DNA of 64,000 nucleotides from Xanthocytophaga flava (lineage in GTDB: Bacteria; Bacteroidota; Bacteroidia; Cytophagales; 172606-1). The stretch is taken from contig JASJOS010000010.1 of assembly GCA_030068525.1 (NCBI GenBank), positions 1 through 64,000 of the forward strand, written 5' to 3'. Positions 26,342 to 35,537 of this stretch are shown in pieces (the stretch's first letter is position 1; every line of letters starts with the position of its first letter). Position numbers and translations under genes: made by a program. The notes beneath the pieces were generated by a model. It was not told where the DNA came from and did no database searches. It saw only the letters and a list, made by a program, of their open reading frames with translations.

Positions 26342-28798
26342 ATGAAATTCATTTTTACATTTAGCCTACTCTTATTTACACATATTGTTTTTGCTCAGAA
26401 TGGTACACTATCTGGTATCGTGTCCGATGTGAAAGGGAAACCTGTAGAATTAGCCAGTGTTACATTAAAGAACACTAAAATAGGTGTGTCTACTAAATCA
26501 GATGGTTCCTTTACACTATCAGTACCAGCTGGCGATTATACAGTATTGGTCTCAAGTATAGGCTATGAAGTATACCAGCAACCTGTACTGGTTAAAGATA
26601 ATGAGACTGTAACTTTATCTATCTCATTAAATGAAGCTGCTGAGACATTGCAGCAGGTTGAGATTACAGGTCGTAAAGAAACCACCTATAAAAATGACGC
26701 TACATTTGTAGCTACTAAGTCTTCCACTCTAATAAAAGATATTCCTCAGTCTGTAAGTTATGTGACTAAGGAGATATTACAGGATCAGGGAGTTTTCAGA
26801 GTAAACGAAGCTGTAAAAAATATAAGTGGGGTGAGTCAGTTTACGTTCTATAATGATCTTACCATCAGAGGACATCGGGTGAGTGGAAATGATAACTATG
26901 GTTCATTGGTAAATGGAATGCGATCATTTGCCAGCTTCTGGAAGCAAGGGCTTACACCACACCTGGAACGAATTGAAGTACTTAAAGGGCCTGCCTCTGC
27001 CTTATATGGAAATACTTCTCCTGGAGGAAGTATAAACCGGGTTACTAAAAAACCTCTTGCTGAAAAACGTCAGTCATTGAACTTTCAGATGGGCAGCTTT
27101 GATACATTTCGTGCAACAGCTGATTTTACAGGACCTATGAATGAGGATAAAACGTTATTGTATCGTTTAAATCTTGGATATGAAGACGCGCAGTCATTCC
27201 GTGATCTGCAATTTGATAAAAATGTCATTGTTGCTCCTTCCTTTACATTCCTTCCTACTGAGAATACTCGTGTAAATTTTGATCTGGTATATCAACAATC
27301 CAAAGGTCGTTTGGATCGGGGACAAGCTGTATTAGGAGATGGAGATATTTATTCGTCCTCTATCTCCAAATCATTGAGCCGGGTCAACGACTATCTGAAA
27401 GAAAGTTCTTACCTGGTAACAGTATCGCTCAATCATCGCTTTTCCAAAGCAGTAAGCTTTAATATGGCCTATATGAAAGCTGGCTTTGAGGAAGATCTGC
27501 TGGAACATCGTTCGGCTAATACCTATGGAAAAGATAGTGCAGGGGTAAATATTCCTAATCTTGTGGAGATGCAGGTTTTTATCCGCAACCGTAAATGGCA
27601 CAATGATAATCTGACCAGCTACTTTAATATAGATTTTAGAACGGGGCCGCTGGAACACAAAGTTGTAGCAGGTTATGACTATGCTCAGGAAGTACTGGCT
27701 GCCGGTGGATCTCAGCTTGTCGCAAGAGGTTATCGGAATGCGTCTAATACAGGAGCTATTAATAGCTATGATCCGAAGAAGAAGTCCAACTATCTGTTAG
27801 ATGCTAAGGGTAATCCAGTGCCCAATGTAGCACACATGGATTTAACAGCAGATAATCCATACTACCTGGCAGATATGAGTAAGTACTTTTATTCACGTAC
27901 TGATTATACACCAACCCTTTACTCTTCTCAGGGAGTATATATTCAGGATCAGATCCGTTTCAGACGCTTTCAGTTGTTGTTAGGGTTGCGTCAGGATTAT
28001 TTCACAGATATTCTGGATTATAAATTATCTTCTGAAAAAACAATCAAACAATCTGCTTTGATTCCACGGGTAGGCCTTGTGTATACAGTGAATGATCATA
28101 TCAATGCGTATGCAACATATGTAGAAGGATATCAGCCACAACTGGCTACTACAATTGCTACTCCTAATGCTGGTGGACCTTTTGATCCGCTAATTAGTAA
28201 CTTAAAGGAAGTTGGTTTGAAAACAGAGTGGTTTGGCAAACGGTTTCTTGCCAATCTTTCTGTCTATCAGTTAGAAGTTAACGGGGCATTGTATAATGCG
28301 GGAGATACTTCTAATCCAGATTTACTTTCTCAGATAGGACAGGAGGTATCCAAAGGAGTAGAGATAGATCTGCTTGGACAGATTGCTCAAAACTGGAGCC
28401 TTTCTGTATCCTATGCTTATAATGATGCAACATTTACCAAAAGTGCCAACCCAGAAGAAGTAGGAAGACAAAAGCCGAATGCTCCTAAACATCAGGGTAA
28501 TATATGGACAAAGTATGTGATTGCCAATGGTCCGTTAGCTGGACTGGGTGTTGGATTCGGGGCAAACTTTGTTACTGAACGTTTGGGATCAATTGTGGCA
28601 GCAGGTGCAGAACCTTTTATCTTACCAGGATATGAGTTGATTAATGGTGCCTTATATTATCAGGTTGCTAAATTCAGAATTCAAGTCAATGCCAATAACT
28701 TGGCTAATAAAACACATTGGGTAGGTGGATATGATCGTATCCGGTTATTTCCTGGTTCACCCCGCAGCTTTCTGTTAGGAGTAGGTTATACATTTTAA
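26342..28798 (+). CDS. TonB-dependent siderophore receptor with CarboxypepD_reg-like domain
   Basis: This 818-aa protein has a signal peptide (MKFIFTFSLLLFTHIVFAQ). A beta-sandwich CarboxypepD_reg-like domain (about 21-105, GTLSGIVSDVKGKPVELASVTLKNTKIG) comes next. Then a siderophore-receptor plug (IPQSVSYVTKEILQDQG, IEVLKGPASALYGNTSPGGSINRVTKKP) and a barrel ending in SPRSFLLGVGYTF. It imports a ferric chelate using TonB. It is followed after 3 bases by a PepSY protein, a pair known from siderophore loci where PepSY proteins help reduce or release iron. Confidence 0.92.
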   Translation: MKFIFTFSLLLFTHIVFAQNGTLSGIVSDVKGKPVELASVTLKNTKIGVSTKSDGSFTLSVPAGDYTVLVSSIGYEVYQQPVLVKDNETVTLSISLNEAAETLQQVEITGRKETTYKNDATFVATKSSTLIKDIPQSVSYVTKEILQDQGVFRVNEAVKNISGVSQFTFYNDLTIRGHRVSGNDNYGSLVNGMRSFASFWKQGLTPHLERIEVLKGPASALYGNTSPGGSINRVTKKPLAEKRQSLNFQMGSFDTFRATADFTGPMNEDKTLLYRLNLGYEDAQSFRDLQFDKNVIVAPSFTFLPTENTRVNFDLVYQQSKGRLDRGQAVLGDGDIYSSSISKSLSRVNDYLKESSYLVTVSLNHRFSKAVSFNMAYMKAGFEEDLLEHRSANTYGKDSAGVNIPNLVEMQVFIRNRKWHNDNLTSYFNIDFRTGPLEHKVVAGYDYAQEVLAAGGSQLVARGYRNASNTGAINSYDPKKKSNYLLDAKGNPVPNVAHMDLTADNPYYLADMSKYFYSRTDYTPTLYSSQGVYIQDQIRFRRFQLLLGLRQDYFTDILDYKLSSEKTIKQSALIPRVGLVYTVNDHINAYATYVEGYQPQLATTIATPNAGGPFDPLISNLKEVGLKTEWFGKRFLANLSVYQLEVNGALYNAGDTSNPDLLSQIGQEVSKGVEIDLLGQIAQNWSLSVSYAYNDATFTKSANPEEVGRQKPNAPKHQGNIWTKYVIANGPLAGLGVGFGANFVTERLGSIVAAGAEPFILPGYELINGALYYQVAKFRIQVNANNLANKTHWVGGYDRIRLFPGSPRSFLLGVGYTF

Positions 28799-28801
28799 CA
28801 T

Positions 28802-29932
28802 ATGACACTCAAGAAAATACTTGGTCAGATACATCTCTGGCTCGGACTAGCGTCCGGGCTAGTGTTGTTTATAGTAAGCATTACCGGAGCATTGTATGCG
28901 TTTCAGGAAGAGTATGATAGTTGGGCTAAGCATGACCTGTTGTTTGTGAACAGGCCTGCTAATGCAGTCCGGCTAAGTCCGGAAAGATTACTACAGATAG
29001 CAAAGACTGCTTATCCGAAAGAAAAGCTTGCTCAGGTGCGTTTACGAAACAATCCGGTTAATGCATCTGCGATGGTGTATACCAATAAGCGAGGTATTAT
29101 TTATATCAACCCGTTTTCAGGTGAGGTATTAGGTAACTATGCATTGCACCAGGATTTTATGGCTCTGGTATTACAGATACATCTGAATCTGTTGCTGGGT
29201 GAAGTAGGAGAAGAGATCATTAAATGGAATGTGCTGATCTTTATGATTATGCTCCTTTCCGGACTCTATCTGTGGTTCCCATCCAAACGAAATCAGTTGA
29301 AGTCAGCCTTTAAAATGAAATGGTCAGCTTCCTGGAAACGCATCAACTATGATCTGCATAATGTCTGGGGATTCTATATGGTGTGGATGTTACTGCCTAT
29401 CGCCTGGACTGGAATTTTCTGGGTGTTTGATAGTGTGCCTGCCACTATTTATAAACTGGATGGTACAAAAATGACATACAAGAAAAAAGTAGCTTCTACT
29501 TATCGTCCTGTTGCTAAACAATGCTCTCTCGATTCTCTCTTTACCATAGCCGAATCGTATGGAGAGTATGCGTATGCCAGTATTCAACTGCCCAAAGACA
29601 GTATTGGTACATTTCGTTTTGTAGTGCGATATCCCTATCAGTTTATCAGAAAACAGAATGTCCTGACATTTGATCAATATTCTGGTGAGTTACTATTGGA
29701 AGAACTGCATACCAACTATGCAACTGCTGATAAAATCCGTGTATCCAACTATGATTTACATACAGGCCGGATGTTTGGCTTCCTGGGAAAATTTGCTGCT
29801 TTTATCGGGGGCTTATTTGGGGCAAGCCTTCCTGTAACAGGGTTTATGATTTGGTGGAACCGAAAGAAAAAAAGTAAACAATCCTCAGGTTCTGGAAAGA
29901 TGCGATCCCGTCGACTTGACCCGGTACCTTAA
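28802..29932 (+). CDS. PepSY domain inner-membrane protein, siderophore-associated
   Basis: This 376-aa PepSY-TM protein starts MTLKKILGQIHLWLGLASGLVLFIVSITGALYAFQEEYD, the typical first helix with HxWxG. Further helices are IKWNVLIFMIMLLSGLYLWF, NVWGFYMVWMLLPIAWTGIFWVF and the C-terminal GFLGKFAAFIGGLFGASLPVTGFMIWWNRKKK. Two PepSY domains face the periplasm. Related proteins reduce periplasmic ferric siderophores or act in iron uptake. It is translationally close to the upstream receptor. Confidence 0.88.
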   Translation: MTLKKILGQIHLWLGLASGLVLFIVSITGALYAFQEEYDSWAKHDLLFVNRPANAVRLSPERLLQIAKTAYPKEKLAQVRLRNNPVNASAMVYTNKRGIIYINPFSGEVLGNYALHQDFMALVLQIHLNLLLGEVGEEIIKWNVLIFMIMLLSGLYLWFPSKRNQLKSAFKMKWSASWKRINYDLHNVWGFYMVWMLLPIAWTGIFWVFDSVPATIYKLDGTKMTYKKKVASTYRPVAKQCSLDSLFTIAESYGEYAYASIQLPKDSIGTFRFVVRYPYQFIRKQNVLTFDQYSGELLLEELHTNYATADKIRVSNYDLHTGRMFGFLGKFAAFIGGLFGASLPVTGFMIWWNRKKKSKQSSGSGKMRSRRLDPVP

Positions 29933-29959
29933 TACTAAAACATCAGGATAGTGCGAATT

Positions 29960-29982
29960 GGATAGCCTTTTTCAGGCTATCC
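29960..29982 (+). terminator. hairpin after the PepSY gene
   Basis: Perfect 8-base arms GGATAGCC (29960-29967) and GGCTATCC (29975-29982) around a T-rich loop, 28 bases past the stop. The downstream T tract is weak, so it may be only a partial terminator or an mRNA-end stabiliser. Confidence 0.45.
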
Positions 29983-30037
29983 CTGGACTCCTGTTGCCTA
30001 TTTTATCCATTTCCAATCTATTTTATTATTCAAACCA

Positions 30038-32377
30038 ATGAAACATTTGTATGCATGCATGCTGATATTAGTCAGCCTGGCAACTTACGCTCAAAAAGGA
30101 ACTATACATGGTATTGTAAAAACAGTAGAAGGGCAACCTGCTCCTTCTGTAACGGTAATATTGAAAGATACCAGAATAGGGACAGTAACGGATGAAAAAG
30201 GGAGTTATACATTGCGGGCAAATCCTGGTACATATACACTTCAGACATCGATCGTGGGATTTACCCCACAAGAAAAAGAAGTAACAGTAGAGGCGGCTAA
30301 AACCACGCAGATAGATGAAATACGTTTGCAAGAATCTGCTGAACAGCTGCAGGAAGTGATCGTTACCAGCAATACCAATAAATTCGCTAACAAAGAAAGT
30401 TCGTTGGTATCTCGTCTTCCTATTAAGAATCTGGAAAATCCTCAGGTGTACAATGTGGTTTCCAAAGAGTTAATGGAAGAGCAGGTTATTACAGATTACA
30501 AACAATCACTGCGAAACGTACCCGGAGCCGCTGTTGCATTTGGTGGATATAGCAATGGATTTACGTATTCTATTATTCGGGGTTTCTGGACAGGAGCCCG
30601 TATGCGAAACGGACTTGCCGCTCAACAGTACAATGGAATAGACCCTGTAACTGTTGAACGTACAGAAGCAATCAAAGGGCCATCCGGTACATTGTTTGGT
30701 TCCAGCCTGATTTCCTTTGGGGGACTTACAAACCTCGTTACAAAACGTCCCCTGGAAACATTTCAGGGAAATGTAAACTTTACTACTGGTAGTTGGGGAC
30801 TTACACGCCTGGCAGCAGATATCAATACCCCACTAAACAAGGACAAAACGTTATTGTTCCGTCTCAATACAGCTTTTCATAGTGAAGGAAGTTTCATGGA
30901 TTGGGGAGGACAGAGACGTTTTGTAGTAGCCCCTACATTAACCTACAAAGTAGACAACAGACTTACATTAAATTTTGAAGCAGAGATACTACGATCCGCA
31001 TTAACCTTATTGCCCATCCAGAATTTCTCAGGTGTTTCCGTTAAAAATATCAAAGACCTGCCTATCCGATACAATCAGTCTCTCAATTCTGATGACATGA
31101 TGAATCGTGGCGGCAGTGAGGTTTTTTATGCTCAGGCTGTTTATAGGCTATCAGATAACTGGACGTCCAATACATTATTTTCATCGGCTTCAAATCATGA
31201 CGATGAGTTTGTGGCACAATGGAATAGCTGGCGGAATGATTCGATTGTCAGCAGAAGTGTAGAGACTGTACAGGGTGGAACAACAGATATGCAGTTTCAG
31301 CAAAACTTTACAGGTGATTTCAGAATTGCAGGTATCCGCAACCGTATGGTGATAGGGGCTGATGTATATTATTCAAAGAGCGTCAATAGTGTATTTGTAA
31401 ACAATGCTTTTAATACAAGAATGCCTTATGATACAATTAATATACATCGTTTGTATGGGCCTGTGTCGTTGGATAGGGTAAAAACACTGAGATCTTCTCT
31501 TATTCATGCAAGACAATCCTCCAAAACCTATACATACAGTGCTTATATCTCTGATGTAGTAAATATCACAGAGCAACTGATGGCTATGTTGAGTCTGCGG
31601 GTAGACAGATATGACTACAAAGGAACTGCCGTAATGTACTCTGACTATAGTGGAGGATATGCTCAAACTGCATTGTCACCTAAGTTTGGTCTGGTGTATC
31701 AACCTGTAAAAGATCAGGTAAGTGTATTTGCCAATTATATGAATGGTTTCCAGAATAATGGACCAGTTAGACAGCCTGATGGAAACATCACAAACTTCAA
31801 GCCGCAAAATGGCAATCAGTGGGAGGTAGGTGTGAAGATGGATGCCTTCTCTCATAAACTAAGTGCAACAATCAGCTATTACAACATTGATGTTACTAAT
31901 GCCATACGTCAAGACCCCTCTCGTGCAGGATATTCTATTCAGGACGGAAAACAGCGAAGCAAAGGGTTAGAGGTTGATATTATCGCTGAGCCTATTACAG
32001 GTTTATCTGTTATAACAGGTTTTGGATCCAATGAGTATAGATATGTAAAAGCTGATGAAGGCACTGAAGGTACCACCACAGGGTTGCCCGGAACATTTGT
32101 AAACTTTTGGTTGAGCTACAAAGTACCACATGGAGGTGCCAAAGGATTCGGTGCCGGATTTGGTGGGAATTATGTAAGCGAAGCATATACGAATAATGAA
32201 GGCGGTTCTCTGACACTGCCTGCTTATACACTCATAGATGCTACTGTATTTTATGACCAGCCTAAATGGAGATTTGCTTTTAAACTGAATAATCTCACAG
32301 ATCAGAAAATGTGGGGATTAAACAATAACCCTATGAATCCCAGAAATATTGCCGCTTCGGTTTCCTTTAAATTCTGA
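30038..32377 (+). CDS. TonB-dependent siderophore receptor, tandem copy 1
   Basis: This 779-aa protein has a signal peptide (MKHLYACMLILVSLATYAQ). A CarboxypepD_reg-like domain (about 20-105) precedes a TonB box-like QEVIVTSNTNKF, a plug (VERTEAIKGPSGTLFGSSLISFGGLTNLVTKRP) and a barrel ending in PRNIAASVSFKF. Its first 150 or so residues are very similar to those of the next receptor, while the barrel has diverged. It is likely specific for a different ferric siderophore. The leader context CCAAACC-ATGAAACAT-like at the start also recurs in the next gene. Confidence 0.9.
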   Translation: MKHLYACMLILVSLATYAQKGTIHGIVKTVEGQPAPSVTVILKDTRIGTVTDEKGSYTLRANPGTYTLQTSIVGFTPQEKEVTVEAAKTTQIDEIRLQESAEQLQEVIVTSNTNKFANKESSLVSRLPIKNLENPQVYNVVSKELMEEQVITDYKQSLRNVPGAAVAFGGYSNGFTYSIIRGFWTGARMRNGLAAQQYNGIDPVTVERTEAIKGPSGTLFGSSLISFGGLTNLVTKRPLETFQGNVNFTTGSWGLTRLAADINTPLNKDKTLLFRLNTAFHSEGSFMDWGGQRRFVVAPTLTYKVDNRLTLNFEAEILRSALTLLPIQNFSGVSVKNIKDLPIRYNQSLNSDDMMNRGGSEVFYAQAVYRLSDNWTSNTLFSSASNHDDEFVAQWNSWRNDSIVSRSVETVQGGTTDMQFQQNFTGDFRIAGIRNRMVIGADVYYSKSVNSVFVNNAFNTRMPYDTINIHRLYGPVSLDRVKTLRSSLIHARQSSKTYTYSAYISDVVNITEQLMAMLSLRVDRYDYKGTAVMYSDYSGGYAQTALSPKFGLVYQPVKDQVSVFANYMNGFQNNGPVRQPDGNITNFKPQNGNQWEVGVKMDAFSHKLSATISYYNIDVTNAIRQDPSRAGYSIQDGKQRSKGLEVDIIAEPITGLSVITGFGSNEYRYVKADEGTEGTTTGLPGTFVNFWLSYKVPHGGAKGFGAGFGGNYVSEAYTNNEGGSLTLPAYTLIDATVFYDQPKWRFAFKLNNLTDQKMWGLNNNPMNPRNIAASVSFKF

Positions 32378-32459
32378 TTCGTCAATATTATGATTGGGGC
32401 ATTTCTGTATGTCCTTACCTATGAACAACTCTTTTATCAATTCCATTTTATCCAAACCA

Positions 32460-34832
32460 ATGAAACATCTAAATCTAATATTGTTGCTATTGTTTAGCAT
32501 TAGTGTATATGCGCAAAAAGGTATTTTAAAGGGAACCATAAAAACAGTTGAAGGGCAAGTGGCTCCCTCTGTTACTGTAGCTTTAAAAGGAAGTAATGTG
32601 GGGACGGTAACGGATGAAAAAGGTAATTATACATTGCGGGCCAATGCGGGAACCTATACTCTTCAGGCTTCTATTGTAGGATTTACCCCACAGGAGAGAG
32701 AAGTAACGGTAGAGGCAGGAAAAACTACAGAACTGGACGAAATACGTTTGCAAGAATCTGCTGAGCAGTTACAGGAAGTGGTTGTTACTGGTAATACAAA
32801 CAAGTTTGCCAAGAAGGAGAGTCCTTATGTATCTCGTCTACCTATCAAGAATCTGGAAAATCCTCAGGTGTATAATGTGATAGGAAAGGAGCTAATTGCC
32901 GAACAGGTTATTACTAACTTTAATGATATTGTAAAAAATAGTCCGGGAATAGATAAGCTATGGTCTGCTACAGGCCGTGGAGGAGATGGTGCTGCCTATT
33001 TTTCTATCAGAGGTTTTTCTGTACAACCGTCTATGATTAATGGTATCGCTGGTTTAACCAATGGAGGACTTGATCCCGCCAATATAGAAAGTGTAGAGGT
33101 AATCAAAGGACCATCCGGTACATTGTTTGGTAGTAGTCTGGTATCCTTTGGTGGCCTGATCAATATAAACACCAAAAAGCCCTATGAAACTGCTGGAGGC
33201 GAGATCTCTTACACAATGGGTGGGTATGACCTGAACCGTTTGTCTGTTGATGTAAACACGCCTGTCAATAAAGATAAAACATTATTGTTACGTGTAAATG
33301 GAGCTTATCAGTATGAAGGTAGTTTTCAGGATGCAGGTTTTAAAAGAACTATGTTTGTTGCTCCTTCTATTTCATACAAAGTCAGCAATAAATTATCCTT
33401 CCTTCTGAATGCTGAGTTTTATAACTCAGAAGCTACCAATCCATTGATGGTATTCCTGAATCGTGGACGTGAATTAATCGCTAAGACACCTGCTGAGTTA
33501 AACATGGATTATTCTCAATCCTTTACCAGCAATGATATTACAATTAAAAACCCAACGGTGAATCTGTATGGTCAGATGAACTATAAGTTATCCAACAGCT
33601 GGACATCACAAACTTCCTTCTCCCGTAGTGTCCGTAAATCAGATGGTTTGTACTCGTATGTGATGTTTCGTGGAGCAGGAGATGATACACTTTCCCGATT
33701 TGTAGGTATGCAAAATTCAATTGGCACTACAACAGACTTTCAGCAGAATTTTATAGGCGATTTTAGATTTGGTAGTATGAGAAATCGTATTGTGTTGGGT
33801 GTAGATATATTTAACTCACAGTTGAACGATGCCTCAACGTATACATTCTTTGACAAAGTATCCACACATGGAGATCCGGGATATTCTTTATTGACAAGAC
33901 AGGCTGCAGATACAAAAGTTTCACAGGATCCCTATGTCTATAAATACATTTATAACACCTATGTATATAGCGCCTATGTTTCAGATGTATTGAATCTAAC
34001 TGAAAGTTTATTGACAATGGCAAGTGTTCGGATAGATAGATTTGATAATAAGGGTGTAAAGGACTTATCTACAAATACAAAAAGTGGAGATTATGCACAA
34101 ACAGCTGTATCTCCTAAACTTGGCTTGATCTATCAGGTTGTGAAAGATCGGGTTTCGCTTTTTGCTAACTATATGAATGGATTCCAGAATGTAGCACCTT
34201 CTTCTCAGCCGGATGGAAGTATTCGTGTATTTAAACCGATGCAGGCAAATCAGGTAGAAGGAGGCGTAAAGCTGGAAGCATTAAAAGGCAAACTGGTTGG
34301 AACAATTAGTTACTACAATATCTATGTGAAGAATGTAGTTCGTGCAGATAATAACGGGCCTGCAGGTACTACCATTCAGAATGGAGATCTATATAGCCGC
34401 GGATTTGAGACGGATATTACTTTCAATCCGGTTACAGGCTTACATATTATTGCAGGATACAGTCATAATGAAAGCATCAATGAAAATACAGATGCTATTG
34501 ATCTGAATCGTCGTCCTATCAATGCGGGACCTAAGACACTGGCAAATCTTTGGGTAAGCTATGCGATTACCAATGGTAATGCAAAAGGATTAGGCTTTGG
34601 AGTAGGTGGAAATTATGCAAGTGAAAACAAAGTATCTAACAACGCTACTATAGGAGTATTTACGGTACCTTCCTATACCATTTTGAACGCAACAGCATTC
34701 TATTCGGTGAGATCATTCCGATTTGCTTTGAAACTGGATAACCTAACCAATGAACACTATTGGAAAGGATGGTCAACCATTGAACCGCAAATGTTACGTC
34801 GTTTGTCTGCAAATGTGGTTTTTAAATTCTGA
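32460..34832 (+). CDS. TonB-dependent siderophore receptor, tandem copy 2
   Basis: The protein is 790 aa from the ATG at 32460, which opens the signal peptide MKHLNLILLLLFSISVYAQ. The frame can be read from a TTG at 32394, but the start chosen gives a clean signal peptide and matches the context of copy 1. It has a CarboxypepD_reg-like domain, a plug (VEVIKGPSGTLFGSSLVSFGGLININTKKP) and a barrel ending RRLSANVVFKF. It is probably paralogous to the preceding receptor by tandem duplication, with barrel divergence implying a different ligand. Confidence 0.9.
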   Translation: MKHLNLILLLLFSISVYAQKGILKGTIKTVEGQVAPSVTVALKGSNVGTVTDEKGNYTLRANAGTYTLQASIVGFTPQEREVTVEAGKTTELDEIRLQESAEQLQEVVVTGNTNKFAKKESPYVSRLPIKNLENPQVYNVIGKELIAEQVITNFNDIVKNSPGIDKLWSATGRGGDGAAYFSIRGFSVQPSMINGIAGLTNGGLDPANIESVEVIKGPSGTLFGSSLVSFGGLININTKKPYETAGGEISYTMGGYDLNRLSVDVNTPVNKDKTLLLRVNGAYQYEGSFQDAGFKRTMFVAPSISYKVSNKLSFLLNAEFYNSEATNPLMVFLNRGRELIAKTPAELNMDYSQSFTSNDITIKNPTVNLYGQMNYKLSNSWTSQTSFSRSVRKSDGLYSYVMFRGAGDDTLSRFVGMQNSIGTTTDFQQNFIGDFRFGSMRNRIVLGVDIFNSQLNDASTYTFFDKVSTHGDPGYSLLTRQAADTKVSQDPYVYKYIYNTYVYSAYVSDVLNLTESLLTMASVRIDRFDNKGVKDLSTNTKSGDYAQTAVSPKLGLIYQVVKDRVSLFANYMNGFQNVAPSSQPDGSIRVFKPMQANQVEGGVKLEALKGKLVGTISYYNIYVKNVVRADNNGPAGTTIQNGDLYSRGFETDITFNPVTGLHIIAGYSHNESINENTDAIDLNRRPINAGPKTLANLWVSYAITNGNAKGLGFGVGGNYASENKVSNNATIGVFTVPSYTILNATAFYSVRSFRFALKLDNLTNEHYWKGWSTIEPQMLRRLSANVVFKF

Positions 34833-34881
34833 TGGTTCTACTGTGTATGTGAATCATTCTAACTATCAGATGTGAATCTTA

Positions 34882-34929
34882 TAGCCAGTGCTTATGCTTT
34901 TGAAAAGTATAGGCATTGGCTAATTTTTT
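34882..34929 (+). terminator. terminator of the receptor tandem
   Basis: TAGCCAGTGCTTATGCT (34882-34898) pairs with AGTATAGGCATTGGCTA (34906-34922), with G-U pairs, followed by ATTTTTTG. It lies about 50 bases past the receptor stop. Confidence 0.7.
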
Positions 34930-35054
34930 GACAGATTTCTCTGCCTGAGTTTGATTATTGTTCCTTTCTTGACTCTTCCACTGACCTCTTCATTTTTTAC
35001 TTGTGTGTATAGAAAGTTGGTTTATAGTCACTTACTTCATTCTTCCACAGGCTT

Positions 35055-35148
35055 CTTCATTTTTGCTTGCCCAAAAAACGAAGCAAAAAAGGGCAAAAAA
35101 TTCCAAAGCTTCGCCCCACAGGGCCAACGCTAGGCCCGCGGAATTTTT
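35055..35148 (+). repeat. structured repeat element, copy 1 (+ orientation)
   Basis: Ordered blocks are: CTTCATTTTTGCTTGCCC followed by AAAAAAC (35055-35079), AGCAAAAAAGGGCA (35082-35095), stem arm AAAAATTCC (35096-35104), an inner GGGCC-7-GGCCC hairpin (35121-35137), GC, and the complementary arm GGAATTTTT (35140-35148). TGCCC and GGGCA of the first two blocks also pair. Copy 2 lies inverted 174 bases away. Both share the outer blocks, but the stem arms differ in six of nine bases while remaining perfectly complementary. Short frames that cross it are not credible genes. Confidence 0.7.
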
Positions 35149-35321
35149 ATCCTCACGCACCTTCACTGCCTTTCGCGTTTTAAGGCATCACATCTCTCTT
35201 TGTAACTTCTAAAAAAATGTCAATAACAGTCTCTATTTAGCATGGGGCATAACTCAGCTCATGATACAAAAACACAGTTGCTCACTTCAATCATGTACGG
35301 TAGTGTAGGTGGGTAGGGAGT

Positions 35322-35455
35322 CTTTTCTCCGCGAGGTTGGCCTTTGGCCAGTGGGCAGAAGGATTGGAGAAAAGTGCCCTTTTTTGCTCACGTACAAATC
35401 TGGCTCACCAAATTCTCATTTGGTGCCCTGTTTTTTGGGCAAGCAAAAAATGAAG
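35322..35455 (-). repeat. structured repeat element, copy 2 (- orientation)
   Basis: Read on the minus strand from 35455: CTTCATTTTTTGCTTGCCC followed by AAAAAAC (35455-35430), a 41-base insert that is itself a hairpin (CACCAAAT/ATTTGGTG), AGCAAAAAAGGGCA (35388-35375), arm CTTTTCTCC (35374-35366), an inner TGGCC-AAA-GGCCA hairpin, GC, and arm GGAGAAAAG (35330-35322). The 14-base second block is identical to copy 1 and the first differs by one T. The stem arms have a different sequence that still pairs perfectly. This supports a selected fold in RNA or single-stranded DNA. Confidence 0.7.
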
Positions 35456-35484
35456 GGAAAAATGTATTTTCAAATGGAGTGCAG

Positions 35485-35512
35485 TTGATTTCATAAAACG
35501 CATTTATCTTTG
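35485..35512 (+). promoter_or_regulatory. promoter of the GT2 gene
   Basis: TATCTTTG (35505-35512) matches TAnnTTTG exactly, with a TTG at 35485-35487 17 bases upstream. The start site would fall near 35518, about 20 bases before the TTG start codon at 35538. Confidence 0.5.
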
Positions 35513-35537
35513 TGGGAAATCAAAATAACTCATTACG

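Larger units (their letters stand above)
34833..35537. other. 705-base non-coding region between receptor and glycosyltransferase genes
   Basis: It contains the receptor terminator, the two inverted structured repeats (35055-35148 and 35322-35455) and a promoter at 35485-35512 for the glycosyltransferase gene. No credible protein gene was found; 60- to 70-residue frames here are translations of the repeat. Confidence 0.6.

Noticed and set aside
34951..35212. Short frames (60 and 69 aa) as genes
   Set aside because: They are translations of the structured repeat, lack known domains and overlap in two frames.
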